A stretch of 64,000 nucleotides of DNA from Rhizobium sp. L43 (lineage in GTDB: Bacteria; Pseudomonadota; Alphaproteobacteria; Rhizobiales; Rhizobiaceae), in NCBI RefSeq assembly GCF_002531725.1, contig NZ_NWSQ01000012.1, positions 62,001-126,000 on the forward strand, written 5' to 3'. This document shows, in pieces, positions 8,403 through 16,752 of this stretch. The notes beneath the pieces were generated by a model. It was not told where the DNA came from, did not search any database, and worked only from the letters and a program-made list of their open reading frames with translations. Every line of letters starts with the position of its first letter. Position 1 is the first letter of the stretch. A program made the position numbers and the translations under genes.

Positions 8403-9383
8403 ATGGCAAATTTTGCGCTTGAGGTCACCCGCCTCGGCTTCTCCACTTTGCAGGCGGTTTCGCCAGACCTAGCGGGCAGGGTGGCGTTCCGGCTGTTCTG
8501 CCGGACGCCGTCGCCGCGGCCGAAGGGAGCAAGGGCGAAGGCGGCGCATGCGGCGGGTGCGACCCGGCTTGCCGACGCTGAACGCTTCACCCTCAAGCTT
8601 GCCGGCGGCGCGAAAGCGCATGCCTATCGGCTGAATGGCGGGGCGCGGGGCAAACGCAAGCGCTTCCTGGTGACGCATGGCTGGGGTTCGAGCGCCGAAT
8701 ATATGGTCGCGCTTATTTCGATGCTTTCGGCAACGGGTGCGGAGGTGGTGGCGCTTGATTTTCCCGGTCACGGACGCGCGGGCGGACGCTTCCTGCATAT
8801 GGGGCTTGCGGTCGGAGCGATCGCCGCGGCAGAGGCGCGCTTCGGCACATTCGATGCGGTTGTCGGCCATTCCTTCGGCGGTGCAGCGCTGATGGTCTCG
8901 GCCGCGGGTCTGCTGCCCGGCGTGGCGCCTGTCACCTGCGAGCGGCTGGTGCTGATCGGCGCGCCAAGCGAGATGCACTGGCTGTTTGCCGGTTTCGGCC
9001 GGATGATCGGCCTTCGCCCTGCCGCGCAGGCGGCACTCGAGGACAGGGTCCATCGCGTCACCGGCCGGAGACTTGACGAGTTCGACGCCGGCAATACGGT
9101 CGGCGCGATCGGCCGGCCGGTGCTCGTCATTCATGCCGAGGACGACAAGGAGGTATCGCCGGCCCATGCCAGGCGTTATGGCGCGGCGGGTAGGAGCGTG
9201 CGGCTGTTCTGGGCGAACGGCTTCGGGCATCGGCGCATCGTTGCCGCGGCCCCCGTCCTTGGCGCGATCGCGGCATTTCTCGAAGGAGATCGGGGCGAAG
9301 AGGGTGTTTCCGACGAAAACATCAAAAAAGATGCGGAGATCATTCCATTTTTTGAGCTTCCGGCGAGACGCGCGGCATTGTAG
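8403..9383 (+). CDS. Alpha/beta hydrolase
   Basis: A 326-residue alpha/beta-hydrolase fold protein. The nucleophile elbow is GHSFGG (Ser within VVGHSFGGAAL), with an oxyanion-type HGWG stretch before it (VTHGWGSSAEYM). A plausible acid (HAEDDKEV) and a His (NGFGHRRI) follow in the right order for the triad. Substrate cannot be assigned. The 47-bp divergent spacing from marR with an inverted repeat suggests it is the regulated target of that repressor, possibly for detoxification of an ester. The last 35 residues are polar and could be a non-conserved tail. Confidence 0.85.
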   Translation: MANFALEVTRLGFSTLQAVSPDLAGRVAFRLFCRTPSPRPKGARAKAAHAAGATRLADAERFTLKLAGGAKAHAYRLNGGARGKRKRFLVTHGWGSSAEYMVALISMLSATGAEVVALDFPGHGRAGGRFLHMGLAVGAIAAAEARFGTFDAVVGHSFGGAALMVSAAGLLPGVAPVTCERLVLIGAPSEMHWLFAGFGRMIGLRPAAQAALEDRVHRVTGRRLDEFDAGNTVGAIGRPVLVIHAEDDKEVSPAHARRYGAAGRSVRLFWANGFGHRRIVAAAPVLGAIAAFLEGDRGEEGVSDENIKKDAEIIPFFELPARRAAL

Positions 9384-9418
9384 CGTCCGCCCGGATATCA
9401 GCCGCGGCGGGACGCCTC

Positions 9419-10030
9419 ATGAAAATCATCAGCAGTATTGAAGAGCTCAACACGATCTATGGCGCCGGGCTGTCACCGGCCTCCGTCAGCAAGGTGACGC
9501 AGCGGCTGACGCCGCTCTACCGTGAGATGATCGAGATCTCGCCCTTTGCGGCGCTGGCGACCGTCGGGCCGGAAGGGCTCGACTGTTCGCCGCGCGGCGA
9601 TCTCGGCGGCGTCGTGCGGGTCGTCGACGACGAGACGCTGCATCTGCCGGACTGGCGCGGCAACAACCGCGTCGATTCGCTTTCCAATATCGTGCGTGAT
9701 CCGAGGCTGGCGCTGATGTTCTTGATCCCCGGCTCGAACACGACGATGCGCATCAACGGTCGCGGCGTCGTCTCCGATGACGAGGCGCTGCTTTCGAGCT
9801 TCGTGATGGACGGCAAACATCCGCGCACCGTCGTTGTCATTTCGATCGACGAGGTCTATTTCCAGTGCGCGCGTGCGGTGATGCGGGCCGAACTCTGGAA
9901 TGCCGAACATTTCGCCGATCCGGCAGGTCTGCCGACGCCGGGGCAGATGCTGAAGGCGGCGACCGGCGATTTCGACCAGGAAACCTACGACCGGGAATGG
10001 CCGGGGCGGGCGGCCAAGACGATGTGGTAG
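9419..10030 (+). CDS. Pyridoxamine 5'-phosphate oxidase-like FMN-binding protein
   Basis: The 203-residue protein has the split-barrel fold of the PPOX family, shown by FAALATVGPEGLDCSPRGD and a later VDSLSNIVRDPRLALMFLIPG block. It resembles the MSMEG_1061-type subfamily rather than PdxH itself, since the PLP-binding C-terminal motif of PdxH is not seen. It likely binds FMN or F420-type flavin and reduces an unknown substrate. It starts 35 bp after the hydrolase gene and could be co-transcribed. A large inverted-repeat element follows immediately. Confidence 0.82.
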   Translation: MKIISSIEELNTIYGAGLSPASVSKVTQRLTPLYREMIEISPFAALATVGPEGLDCSPRGDLGGVVRVVDDETLHLPDWRGNNRVDSLSNIVRDPRLALMFLIPGSNTTMRINGRGVVSDDEALLSSFVMDGKHPRTVVVISIDEVYFQCARAVMRAELWNAEHFADPAGLPTPGQMLKAATGDFDQETYDREWPGRAAKTMW

Positions 10031-10065
10031 GGCGGGGGGTCGAGAGGCGGACACCCACCTCTCTT

Positions 10066-10203
10066 CCCTCATTCCTGTGCTTGTCACAGGAATCCAGTGC
10101 GCCCAAGTCCTTGGGCGCGGAAGACATTTTCACGGTCGCAAAGAGTTATTCACCGCGCAGACGCGCGGTGGCTGGATTCCTGTGACAGGCACAGGAATGA
10201 GGG
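10066..10203. repeat. Large inverted-repeat element with nested hairpins (copy 1)
   Basis: Two 32-bp arms (10066-10097 and 10172-10203) are complementary except for one G.T position; the arm core is CATTCCTGTGCTTGTCACAG. Inside are two further hairpins, GCGCCCAAG/CTTGGGCGC (10099-10118) and CACCGCGC/GCGCGGTG (10151-10170). A second copy in reverse orientation is at 38036-38174. No protein is encoded. The structure resembles a MITE or BIME-type repeat. Confidence 0.85.
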
Positions 10204-10327
10204 AGCAAGCGGCTACCTCGTCCGTTCCCTCGGACTCCTGGCGGACGAGAGAGCCATCGGCGCGAACCGGACAACAGTCTAAGCCGTCACCTTGTGGTGA
10301 CAGCGTGCGCACGGCGACCGATTACCC

Positions 10328-11395
10328 TCACGTCTTATAAATCAGCCAACTCTTGGTGAAATCCTTCTGCATGCCGTCCTGATAGAGGATGGTGCAGTTG
10401 CGGCCGGCATTCTTGGCGCCGTAAAGGGCGATGTCGGTCTTGCTGTAGAGCTCCCCGGCATCCTCGGCGCTGGAAGCCATGCAGATGCCGATCGAGACGG
10501 TAATCGGGCCGTAGTTCACCCGCGTGCGGGAATTCTTGAACGGGGTCGTTTCCAGCGTCCGGCGGATGCGCTCGGCGATCGCCGTGATTTCCTCTGGTGT
10601 ATTGCCGTCGATGATGAGAGCGAATTCCTCGCCGCCGGCGCGGGCGACGAAGACGTCGCGCCGGACGTTGCTGCGGATGACGGAGGCGACGGTGGCAAGG
10701 ATCTTGTCGCCGACCGGATGGCCGTAGGTGTCGTTGATCTTCTTGAAGTTGTCGATGTCGGCGAGCAGCAGCGCCGTCACCGGCCGCATGCCGGGATTGT
10801 TGAAGACGGCGGCGAGGCGCTCGTCGAAGGCGCGGCGGTTGGAAAGGCGCGTCAGCGAATCGGTGTTGGCGATACGCTTGTATTCATCGAGTTCCTTGCG
10901 AACCTGGTCCATCTCCTGCGAGCGCTGGACAACATCCTCGACGGTGCGTTCGCCATGCGCCATGGTGTCGCCGGTCGCCTGGCTCAAAAGTTCGATGGCG
11001 TTTTCGATCAATTCGACGCTGGCATTGCTCTTGGAGGTGATGCGCTTATGAGTCTCGCCGAGCAGCCTTGTATAGCTTTCCAGCGAGCTCTGCTCCTGTC
11101 GCAGGATCCGCAACAGGCCATCCAGTTCGCCTGATATGCGCGAATGGGCGTCGTCGAAGACGCGGACCGGGCTGTTGGTGAAATATTTCGCGCCGAGCGC
11201 GTCGAGTTCGGCCTGCGTCACCTGAGCGCCGAGGGCTGCAAGTTCCCGAGTGAGCGCCGGATTGGAGCCGATATAGGCCTCGTAGAAGAGTTCGTAATTG
11301 CGGGGTATCGGCGCAACGCCCATCGAGCGCATGGCATAGGTGATCTGCCCCGCCACGTCGGGAACCTGCACCTTGGGCGCGACAGCCGTATTCAT
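10328..11395 (-). CDS. GGDEF-domain diguanylate cyclase
   Basis: A 355-residue cytoplasmic enzyme that would make c-di-GMP from two GTP. The C-terminal GGDEF domain (about residues 185-345) has the intact active-site motif GGEEF and the upstream DIDNFKKINDTYGH metal/nucleotide motif. The inhibitory I-site seems absent: at the usual distance before GGEEF the residues read RRDV rather than RxxD. The N-terminal 170 residues are helical with a coiled-coil-like region and contain no named sensory domain or membrane segment. A GAGGAG ribosome binding site lies 9 nt before the ATG. It is a stand-alone transcription unit. Confidence 0.92.
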   Translation of the reverse strand: MNTAVAPKVQVPDVAGQITYAMRSMGVAPIPRNYELFYEAYIGSNPALTRELAALGAQVTQAELDALGAKYFTNSPVRVFDDAHSRISGELDGLLRILRQEQSSLESYTRLLGETHKRITSKSNASVELIENAIELLSQATGDTMAHGERTVEDVVQRSQEMDQVRKELDEYKRIANTDSLTRLSNRRAFDERLAAVFNNPGMRPVTALLLADIDNFKKINDTYGHPVGDKILATVASVIRSNVRRDVFVARAGGEEFALIIDGNTPEEITAIAERIRRTLETTPFKNSRTRVNYGPITVSIGICMASSAEDAGELYSKTDIALYGAKNAGRNCTILYQDGMQKDFTKSWLIYKT

Positions 11396-11744
11396 CCGGC
11401 GATACTCCTCATATATTCAAAGGCAATATTCCATTTGGTAGCTTAAATTTCTTGGGAAAAGATTAAAGCGACATATACCAAAGATTACATACGACAACTG
11501 CTCCAAGCGCCAATACCTCAAGCAGGCCTATGATTTTCCAAGGAAAAACGTATCTTTGGCGGGACAGTGCATGCTCGTTACGCGGGAGCGTTGTCTGAAA
11601 AACTTACAGTTCTTCTCTGCGCCGGGATCATATTCATCTTGTCGACAGTTGGTTTTGGCCGTCTCCTATTTCAGCCTGGGTATCTCAGAATGATAATTTC
11701 CAGTGGTAAACTCGACTGCTCTGAGAAAATCAGGGCGTGAGATC
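11396..11744. other. AT-rich intergenic region with a possible degenerate small membrane ORF
   Basis: This stretch is clearly richer in A+T than its surroundings. On the minus strand a frame ending at 11463 encodes about 44 residues with a hydrophobic C-terminal helix (IIGLLEVLALGAVVVCNLWY), but it has no ATG, GTG or TTG after the preceding stop. It may be a gene remnant. The diguanylate cyclase promoter should also be here. Nothing else is evident. Confidence 0.3.
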
Positions 11745-11909
11745 ATGGAAAGGTCCCCTGCCATTTCTTTCACCATCCTTGCTTTCACCGTCCTCGCCGG
11801 CGGGCCCTTATTGCTGGAACATACCGGCCTCTTCACAGGCGCATTCCCGACGGAGATCCTGGCGCGGGTGGATGATGGGAACGTGGTAAGAGCTACCGAT
11901 AGTCAATAA
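11745..11909 (+). CDS. Possible small membrane protein
   Basis: A 54-residue frame starting at ATG 11745 (a GTG at 11703 is the longer option). Residues 5-22 form one hydrophobic segment (AISFTILAFTVLAGGPLLL), then a polar tail follows. The ribosome binding site is weak. No relative is recognised. It could be a real small membrane protein or a chance frame in an AT-rich spacer. Confidence 0.3.
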   Translation: MERSPAISFTILAFTVLAGGPLLLEHTGLFTGAFPTEILARVDDGNVVRATDSQ

Positions 11910-11934
11910 CCACGCAAAATATCGGAAGTGCGTG

Positions 11935-12020
11935 CCGTGCACCCCCATCCGACCCTTCGGGCCACCGACCGGGGTTGAGCCACGGGTCTCAACCCGTCCT
12001 TCGGACCCCCGTTGGGGAGA
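11935..12020. repeat. Palindromic repeat with covarying hairpin (copy 1)
   Basis: The element contains the hairpin GGGTTGAG (11972-11979) / CTCAACCC (11988-11995) between CATCCGACCCTTCGGGCCACC-like sequence and a GGGGAGAAG arm. An inverted relative at 14845-14945 has the stem GGGTCGAG/CTCGACCC. Both sides of one base pair have changed together. The two copies bracket fumA and the VCBS gene. Confidence 0.75.
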
Positions 12021-12152
12021 AGAGGGAACAAGCCGCTTGCTTTTCATTTCCGTAGCGAGGGTGCAGGACGTTGCCTCACAGGCGGATGCAAGGGGGCCAC
12101 GCGGCACGCCGTTTATTGCCCTTCATCTGCCTTCAATGCCAACATCAAAAAA

Positions 12153-13760
12153 CTACCCCAGGTTGAGCTCCTGGAAGAAATCGTTGCCCTTGTCATCGAT
12201 GACGATGAAGGCGGGGAAGTTTTCGACTTCGATCTTCCAGACCGCTTCCATGCCGAGTTCGGGATATTCGAACACCTCGACTTTGCGGATGCAGTCCTGG
12301 GCGAGGCGGGCGGCGGGGCCGCCGATGGAGCCCAAGTAAAAGCCGCCGTGTTTCTTGCAGGCTTCGCGCACGGCGCGCGAGCGGTTGCCCTTGGCGAGCA
12401 TCACCATCGAGCCGCCGAAGGATTGGAACTGGTCGACGTAACTATCCATGCGGCCTGCCGTGGTCGGGCCGAAGGAGCCGGAGGCGTAACCGGCCGGCGT
12501 CTTGGCGGGACCGGCGTAATAGACCGGGTGGTTTTTCAGGTAATCGGGCATGCCTTCGCCCTTTTCCAGCCGCTCGCGGATCTTGGCGTGCGCCAGGTCG
12601 CGGGCGACGATGATCGTGCCGGACAGCGACAGGCGCGTCTTGACGGGATGCCTCGACAGTTCGGCAAGCACGTCGGCCATCGGCCGGTTGAGATCGATGC
12701 GCACCGTCGATTCCGACAGTTTCGCCTCATCGATCTCGGGCATGTATTTCGACGGATCGGTTTCCAGCTGTTCGATGAAAATGCCGTCGCGGGTGATCTT
12801 ACCCTTGGCCTGACGGTCGGCGGAACAGGAGACGCCGAGGCCGATCGGCAGCGAGGCGCCGTGGCGGGGCAGCCGGATGACCCGGACGTCATGACAGAAA
12901 TACTTGCCGCCGAACTGGGCGCCGACGCCCATCTGCTGCGTCAGCTTGTGAATTTCCTTCTCCATCTCGATGTCGCGGAAGGCGTGGCCGCTGTCCGAGC
13001 CTTCGGTCGGCAGCTGGTCGAGATAGCGGGTGGAGGCGAGCTTGACGGTTTTGAGATTCATCTCGGCCGAAGTGCCGCCGATGACGATCGCCAGATGGTA
13101 GGGAGGACAGGCTGCCGTCCCTAACGTCAGGATCTTCTCCTTGAGGAAGTCGATCATCCGGTCGTGGGTCAAGAGCGAGGGCGTGCCCTGGTAGAGGAAG
13201 GTCTTGTTGGCCGAGCCGCCGCCCTTGGCGACGAAGAGGAATTCATAGGCGTCGGTGCCTTCCTCGTAGATGTCGATCTGGGCCGGCAGGTTGTTCCTGG
13301 TATTCTTCTCCTCGAACATTTTGACCGGCGCGAGCTGCGAATAACGCAGGTTCTTCTTCTCGTAGGCATCCATGACGCCGCGGGCGAGCGCCGCCGTATC
13401 CTCGCCCTCGGTCCAGACCCTGCGGCCTTTCTTGCCCATGATGATCGCCGTGCCGGTATCCTGGCACATGGGCAGCACGCCGCCGGCTGATATATTGGCG
13501 TTCTTCAAGAGATCGTAGGCGACGAAACGGTCATTGTCCGTTGCCTCGGGATCGTCGAGGATCGAGGCGAGCTGCTTCAGGTGGCCGGGGCGCAGCAAAT
13601 GGTTGATATCGGCGAAGGCGGTTTCGGCCAGCAGGCGGATGCCTTCCGGCTCGACGGTCAGGATCTCCTGGCCCTTGAACGTATCGACCGAGACATGGTC
13701 GTCGCTGATCTTGCGATAGGGGGTGGCATCCTTGCCGAGCGGGAAGAGATCGTCAGCCAT
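12153..13760 (-). CDS. fumA: Fumarate hydratase class I ([4Fe-4S])
   Basis: This is the oxygen-sensitive, iron-sulphur fumarase, which interconverts fumarate and malate in the TCA cycle. At 535 residues it is full length. The N-terminal catalytic domain contains the cluster-ligand region [20 protein letters not shown], and other ligand Cys residues are seen in [16 protein letters not shown] and later in the LGVSCSADR stretch. The C-terminal beta domain contains the conserved GPTTAGRMD motif. The gene stands alone, on the same strand as a class II fumarase about 1.2 kb upstream, with a VCBS gene in opposite orientation between them. Confidence 0.95.
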   Translation of the reverse strand: MADDLFPLGKDATPYRKISDDHVSVDTFKGQEILTVEPEGIRLLAETAFADINHLLRPGHLKQLASILDDPEATDNDRFVAYDLLKNANISAGGVLPMCQDTGTAIIMGKKGRRVWTEGEDTAALARGVMDAYEKKNLRYSQLAPVKMFEEKNTRNNLPAQIDIYEEGTDAYEFLFVAKGGGSANKTFLYQGTPSLLTHDRMIDFLKEKILTLGTAACPPYHLAIVIGGTSAEMNLKTVKLASTRYLDQLPTEGSDSGHAFRDIEMEKEIHKLTQQMGVGAQFGGKYFCHDVRVIRLPRHGASLPIGLGVSCSADRQAKGKITRDGIFIEQLETDPSKYMPEIDEAKLSESTVRIDLNRPMADVLAELSRHPVKTRLSLSGTIIVARDLAHAKIRERLEKGEGMPDYLKNHPVYYAGPAKTPAGYASGSFGPTTAGRMDSYVDQFQSFGGSMVMLAKGNRSRAVREACKKHGGFYLGSIGGPAARLAQDCIRKVEVFEYPELGMEAVWKIEVENFPAFIVIDDKGNDFFQELNLG

Positions 13761-13991
13761 CGAAGTGACCTTTCTGGTAGGGCGTCGCTAGATTGGAACC
13801 GGTCTAAATCCGCCGCGGGGTAAATGCAATCAGGATGCGCCGGAGTCCGGCCGGTTAAGCCGGAGTCGCGCGTGCTGCACCACGCGAAACGGGTGAAACT
13901 AGCGTAATCGCCTCGACAAAGACGACTCCAGGTTGCCTTCGGTTCGAGGCCAGTCCATATTCCCGGCAGCGTTAACCTGCCGGGGCTTCAA

Positions 13992-14825
13992 ATGACAAAT
14001 GCAAAGCCAACTGCTGTCGACGACCTTCTCGTTTTTTTCGAAGACAATTGGATCCGCGGGAATCTGCTCCGCCTCTCCAGCGATCCCGAGGGAGCGGACA
14101 TGTATGTTCGCTTCGTCAATGGCGTGCGTATCGACGCCAAACATGGGCCTGACCACGAAACGATCATAAGGGGCGAGTACGGAACCTTCAAACTGAAACC
14201 TGACGGTCACTTCGAGTACGAGCTGGACTACACGCTCGACGTCGTGAAAAATTTAACGAAATACGATCAGCTCATCGAGAAGCTGAGCTTCAAGATGTCC
14301 GATGGCTCAGGGGGCACGGACCTCGGCGTGCTGACCCTTGCGATCGACGGCGTCAACGAAGGCGATAAATACCACGAAATCCTGGATTTCGACGATATGG
14401 GCGTCACATCGAGGGCCGATAATTTCTCTCTGCCTGACTATCGCAACTTTGCGCTCTCGGTGAACGGCGGTCACGAATTCACGCTTCTGAACGGGTATGT
14501 CTATGATACCATCCCGGGTGTCGACGCCATCACCGAGGACGGTTTCAGCGATACCGTTCTATCGCCGGGTTCTGCGCCCGTAAGCTTGAAAATGCTCAAT
14601 GGCGGGGAATTCACCTTTCAGAGCGTTTCGATCGCCGAATTGTCGGCAGCGCCCTTTCACCTGACGCTCACCGCGCTGAACGACGGCCAGATCGTCTATC
14701 AGCAGGAGCTCGAGGTCACCGGCCCCACTCTCGAGGTCAATCTCGAAGACATCGAAGAAATCCGGTTCGATTTCATGGGCAATTCTGTCGTGATGGACAA
14801 TTTTTCGCTGTTTGCCTTGCTATAG
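13992..14825 (+). CDS. VCBS-repeat type secreted/adhesin-like protein
   Basis: A 277-residue acidic protein. Residues about 55-115 match a VCBS repeat: a GEYGTFKLKPDGHFEYELD strand pair and the closing SDGSGGTDLGVLTLAIDGVNE. The C-terminal half is beta-rich (EILDFDDMG start), as in small carbohydrate-binding or adhesin modules. There is no N-terminal Sec signal. Many rhizobial VCBS/RTX proteins leave by type I (PrsDE-like) secretion, so that route is possible, though no GGxGxD nonapeptides are present. Function unknown. It is transcribed opposite to both flanking fumarase genes. Confidence 0.7.
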   Translation: MTNAKPTAVDDLLVFFEDNWIRGNLLRLSSDPEGADMYVRFVNGVRIDAKHGPDHETIIRGEYGTFKLKPDGHFEYELDYTLDVVKNLTKYDQLIEKLSFKMSDGSGGTDLGVLTLAIDGVNEGDKYHEILDFDDMGVTSRADNFSLPDYRNFALSVNGGHEFTLLNGYVYDTIPGVDAITEDGFSDTVLSPGSAPVSLKMLNGGEFTFQSVSIAELSAAPFHLTLTALNDGQIVYQQELEVTGPTLEVNLEDIEEIRFDFMGNSVVMDNFSLFALL

Positions 14826-14844
14826 GCTGGAGGGAGTCGAGGCG

Positions 14845-14945
14845 TTGCGGCATATCCCCTTCTCCCCGCGAGCGGGGGTCCGAAGGACGGGTCGAGACCT
14901 GTGGCTCGACCCCGGTTGGTGGTGGCGGCAGCCGGATGAGGGGCA
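14845..14945. repeat. Palindromic repeat with covarying hairpin (copy 2, inverted)
   Basis: This is an inverted relative of the element at 11935-12020. The central hairpin is GGGTCGAG (14889-14896) / CTCGACCC (14905-14912). Flanking parts include a CTTCTCCCCGC arm and a CCGGATGAGGGG end. It lies between the convergent VCBS gene and fumC. Confidence 0.75.
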
Positions 14946-14956
14946 GCGCGACCTCC

Positions 14957-16348
14957 CTACTTCGGCCCGATCATCGTCTCCGGACGCACGATCTCGTCAT
15001 ATTCTTCCGACGTCACCAGGCCGCTGGCAAGCGCCTCTTCCTTCAGTGTCGTGCCGTTCTTGTGGGCAGTCTTGGCGATCTTGGCGGCTGCGTCGTAGCC
15101 GATCTTCGGGGCAAGTGCGGTGACCAGCATCAGCGAGCGTTCGAGGCCGGCCTTGATATTATCTTCGCGCGCCTCGATGCCGACGACGCAATTGTCGGTG
15201 AAGGAGACGGCGGCGTCGGCGAGCAGCTGCACCGACTGAAGGAAATTATAGGCCATCATCGGATTGTAGACGTTGAGCTCGAAATGGCCCTGGCTGTCTG
15301 CGAACGTCAGCGCGGCATGATTGCCGAAGATATGGATGCAGACCTGGGTCAGTGCTTCGCACTGGGTCGGATTGACCTTACCGGGCATGATCGAGGAGCC
15401 GGGCTCGTTTTCCGGCAGCGCCAGCTCGCCGAGACCGGCGCGCGGGCCGGAGCCGAGCAGGCGGATATCGTTGGCGATCTTGAAGAGGGCGGCAGCCGCC
15501 GCATTGATGGCGCCATGGGAAAAGACCATGCTGTCATGCGAAGCGAGCGCCTCGAACTTGTTCGGCGCGGTGACGAAGGGCATGCCGGTGATGTTGGCGA
15601 TCTCCTGGGCGACCTTTTCGGCAAAACCCACCGGCGCATTGAGGCCGGTGCCGACGGCAGTGCCGCCCTGGGCGAGTTCGCAGAGGCCGGGCAGGGTCAT
15701 CTCGATACGCTTGATGGCGGAGCCGACCTGGGCGGCGTAACCCGAAAATTCCTGGCCGAGCGTCAGCGGCGTCGCATCCTGGGTATGGGTGCGGCCGATC
15801 TTGATGATGTGGCTGAATTCGGTGACCTTCATGTCGAGGGCAGCATGCAGGTGCTTCAGCGACGGCAGCAGGTGATGGGCGATCCGTTCGGCGCAGGCGA
15901 TGTGCATCGCCGTCGGATAGGTGTCGTTGGACGACTGGCTCATATTGACGTGATCGTTCGGATGCACCGGCTTCTTGGAACCCATGACGCCGCCGAGCAT
16001 TTCTATGGCACGATTGGAGATCACTTCATTGGCGTTCATGTTCGACTGCGTACCCGAACCGGTCTGCCAGACCACAAGCGGAAAATGCTCGTCGAGCTTG
16101 CCGTCGATCACCTCCTGGGCGGCCTCGGTGACGGCTTTGCCGAGGGTAGGGTCGAGTTGGCCGAGCGACATGTTGGCGCGGGCCGCCGCCTGTTTGACGA
16201 TGCCGAGCGCGCGCACGATCGACAGCGGCTGCTTTTCCCAGCCGATCTTGAAGTTGCCGAGCGAACGTTCGGCCTGGGCGCCCCAATATCGGTCGGCGGC
16301 GACGTCGATCGGGCCAAAAGTATCGGTTTCGGTGCGGGTTGCGGTCAT
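14957..16348 (-). CDS. fumC: Fumarate hydratase class II
   Basis: This is the iron-independent, heat-stable fumarase (tetramer), 463 residues. The superfamily signature [15 protein letters not shown] is intact at about residue 315-330 and includes the catalytic Ser loop. Other family blocks such as [14 protein letters not shown] and the [16 protein letters not shown] stretch are also present. It catalyses the same reaction as the class I enzyme encoded nearby but without an oxygen-labile cluster, so the pair can cover low- and high-oxygen or oxidative conditions. It is a single gene. Confidence 0.97.
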   Translation of the reverse strand: MTATRTETDTFGPIDVAADRYWGAQAERSLGNFKIGWEKQPLSIVRALGIVKQAAARANMSLGQLDPTLGKAVTEAAQEVIDGKLDEHFPLVVWQTGSGTQSNMNANEVISNRAIEMLGGVMGSKKPVHPNDHVNMSQSSNDTYPTAMHIACAERIAHHLLPSLKHLHAALDMKVTEFSHIIKIGRTHTQDATPLTLGQEFSGYAAQVGSAIKRIEMTLPGLCELAQGGTAVGTGLNAPVGFAEKVAQEIANITGMPFVTAPNKFEALASHDSMVFSHGAINAAAAALFKIANDIRLLGSGPRAGLGELALPENEPGSSIMPGKVNPTQCEALTQVCIHIFGNHAALTFADSQGHFELNVYNPMMAYNFLQSVQLLADAAVSFTDNCVVGIEAREDNIKAGLERSLMLVTALAPKIGYDAAAKIAKTAHKNGTTLKEEALASGLVTSEEYDEIVRPETMIGPK

Positions 16349-16752
16349 CGGCTCAGCCTTCCCTTTACATGCTGTTTTCGGGCATTTTCACAAGATGAGG
16401 TCTTATAGGTTGGAAAGCCCGACAAGAAAACCGGATGCCGTGCGAAATATTGAAGATAACAGTCATGTTTGTGCGGGCTTTTCGGCGTGCCTTTTAGGCC
16501 ACTTTCAAAATTTTATGCGTCCGGGCGTTTTCGCCTCACTGGTCTGGCGGCGAAAATTCGGTAAAAAATTAACTAATAATTTCATAATTTTGTGTGAACT
16601 GCTGCGCGGCGCCGTGCAGGATCTCCGTCACACAAAATTGAGTCCGCCGGCGCTGGCGGCGCAGCCCGGTTTCTGATCAAGGAAGGCCCTAGGCTGCTTG
16701 AGTTTCGCGGGATTTGATCTGAGAACAGCATGACCGGGACTGGAAGATATAT
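16349..16752. promoter_or_regulatory. 404-bp intergenic region with a nested perfect inverted repeat
   Basis: This AT-rich spacer lies between the divergent fumC and L,D-transpeptidase genes and must hold both promoters. At 16586-16597 and 16628-16639 lie perfect 12-bp arms AATTTTGTGTGA / TCACACAAAATT. The enclosed 30 bp contains a near-palindrome CTGCGCGGCGCCGTGCAG, so the strand can fold into one long stem. A TTAA-rich stretch at 16567-16585 has only partial likeness to a CtrA site and I do not call it. Confidence 0.6.

Noticed and set aside
14936-16408. 490-codon plus-strand open frame
   Set aside because: Antisense to fumC, which has all class II fumarase signatures.
16560-16590. CtrA binding site (TTAA-N7-TTAA)
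   Set aside because: Only one TTAA half is intact (TTAACTAATAATTTC); the other half does not match.
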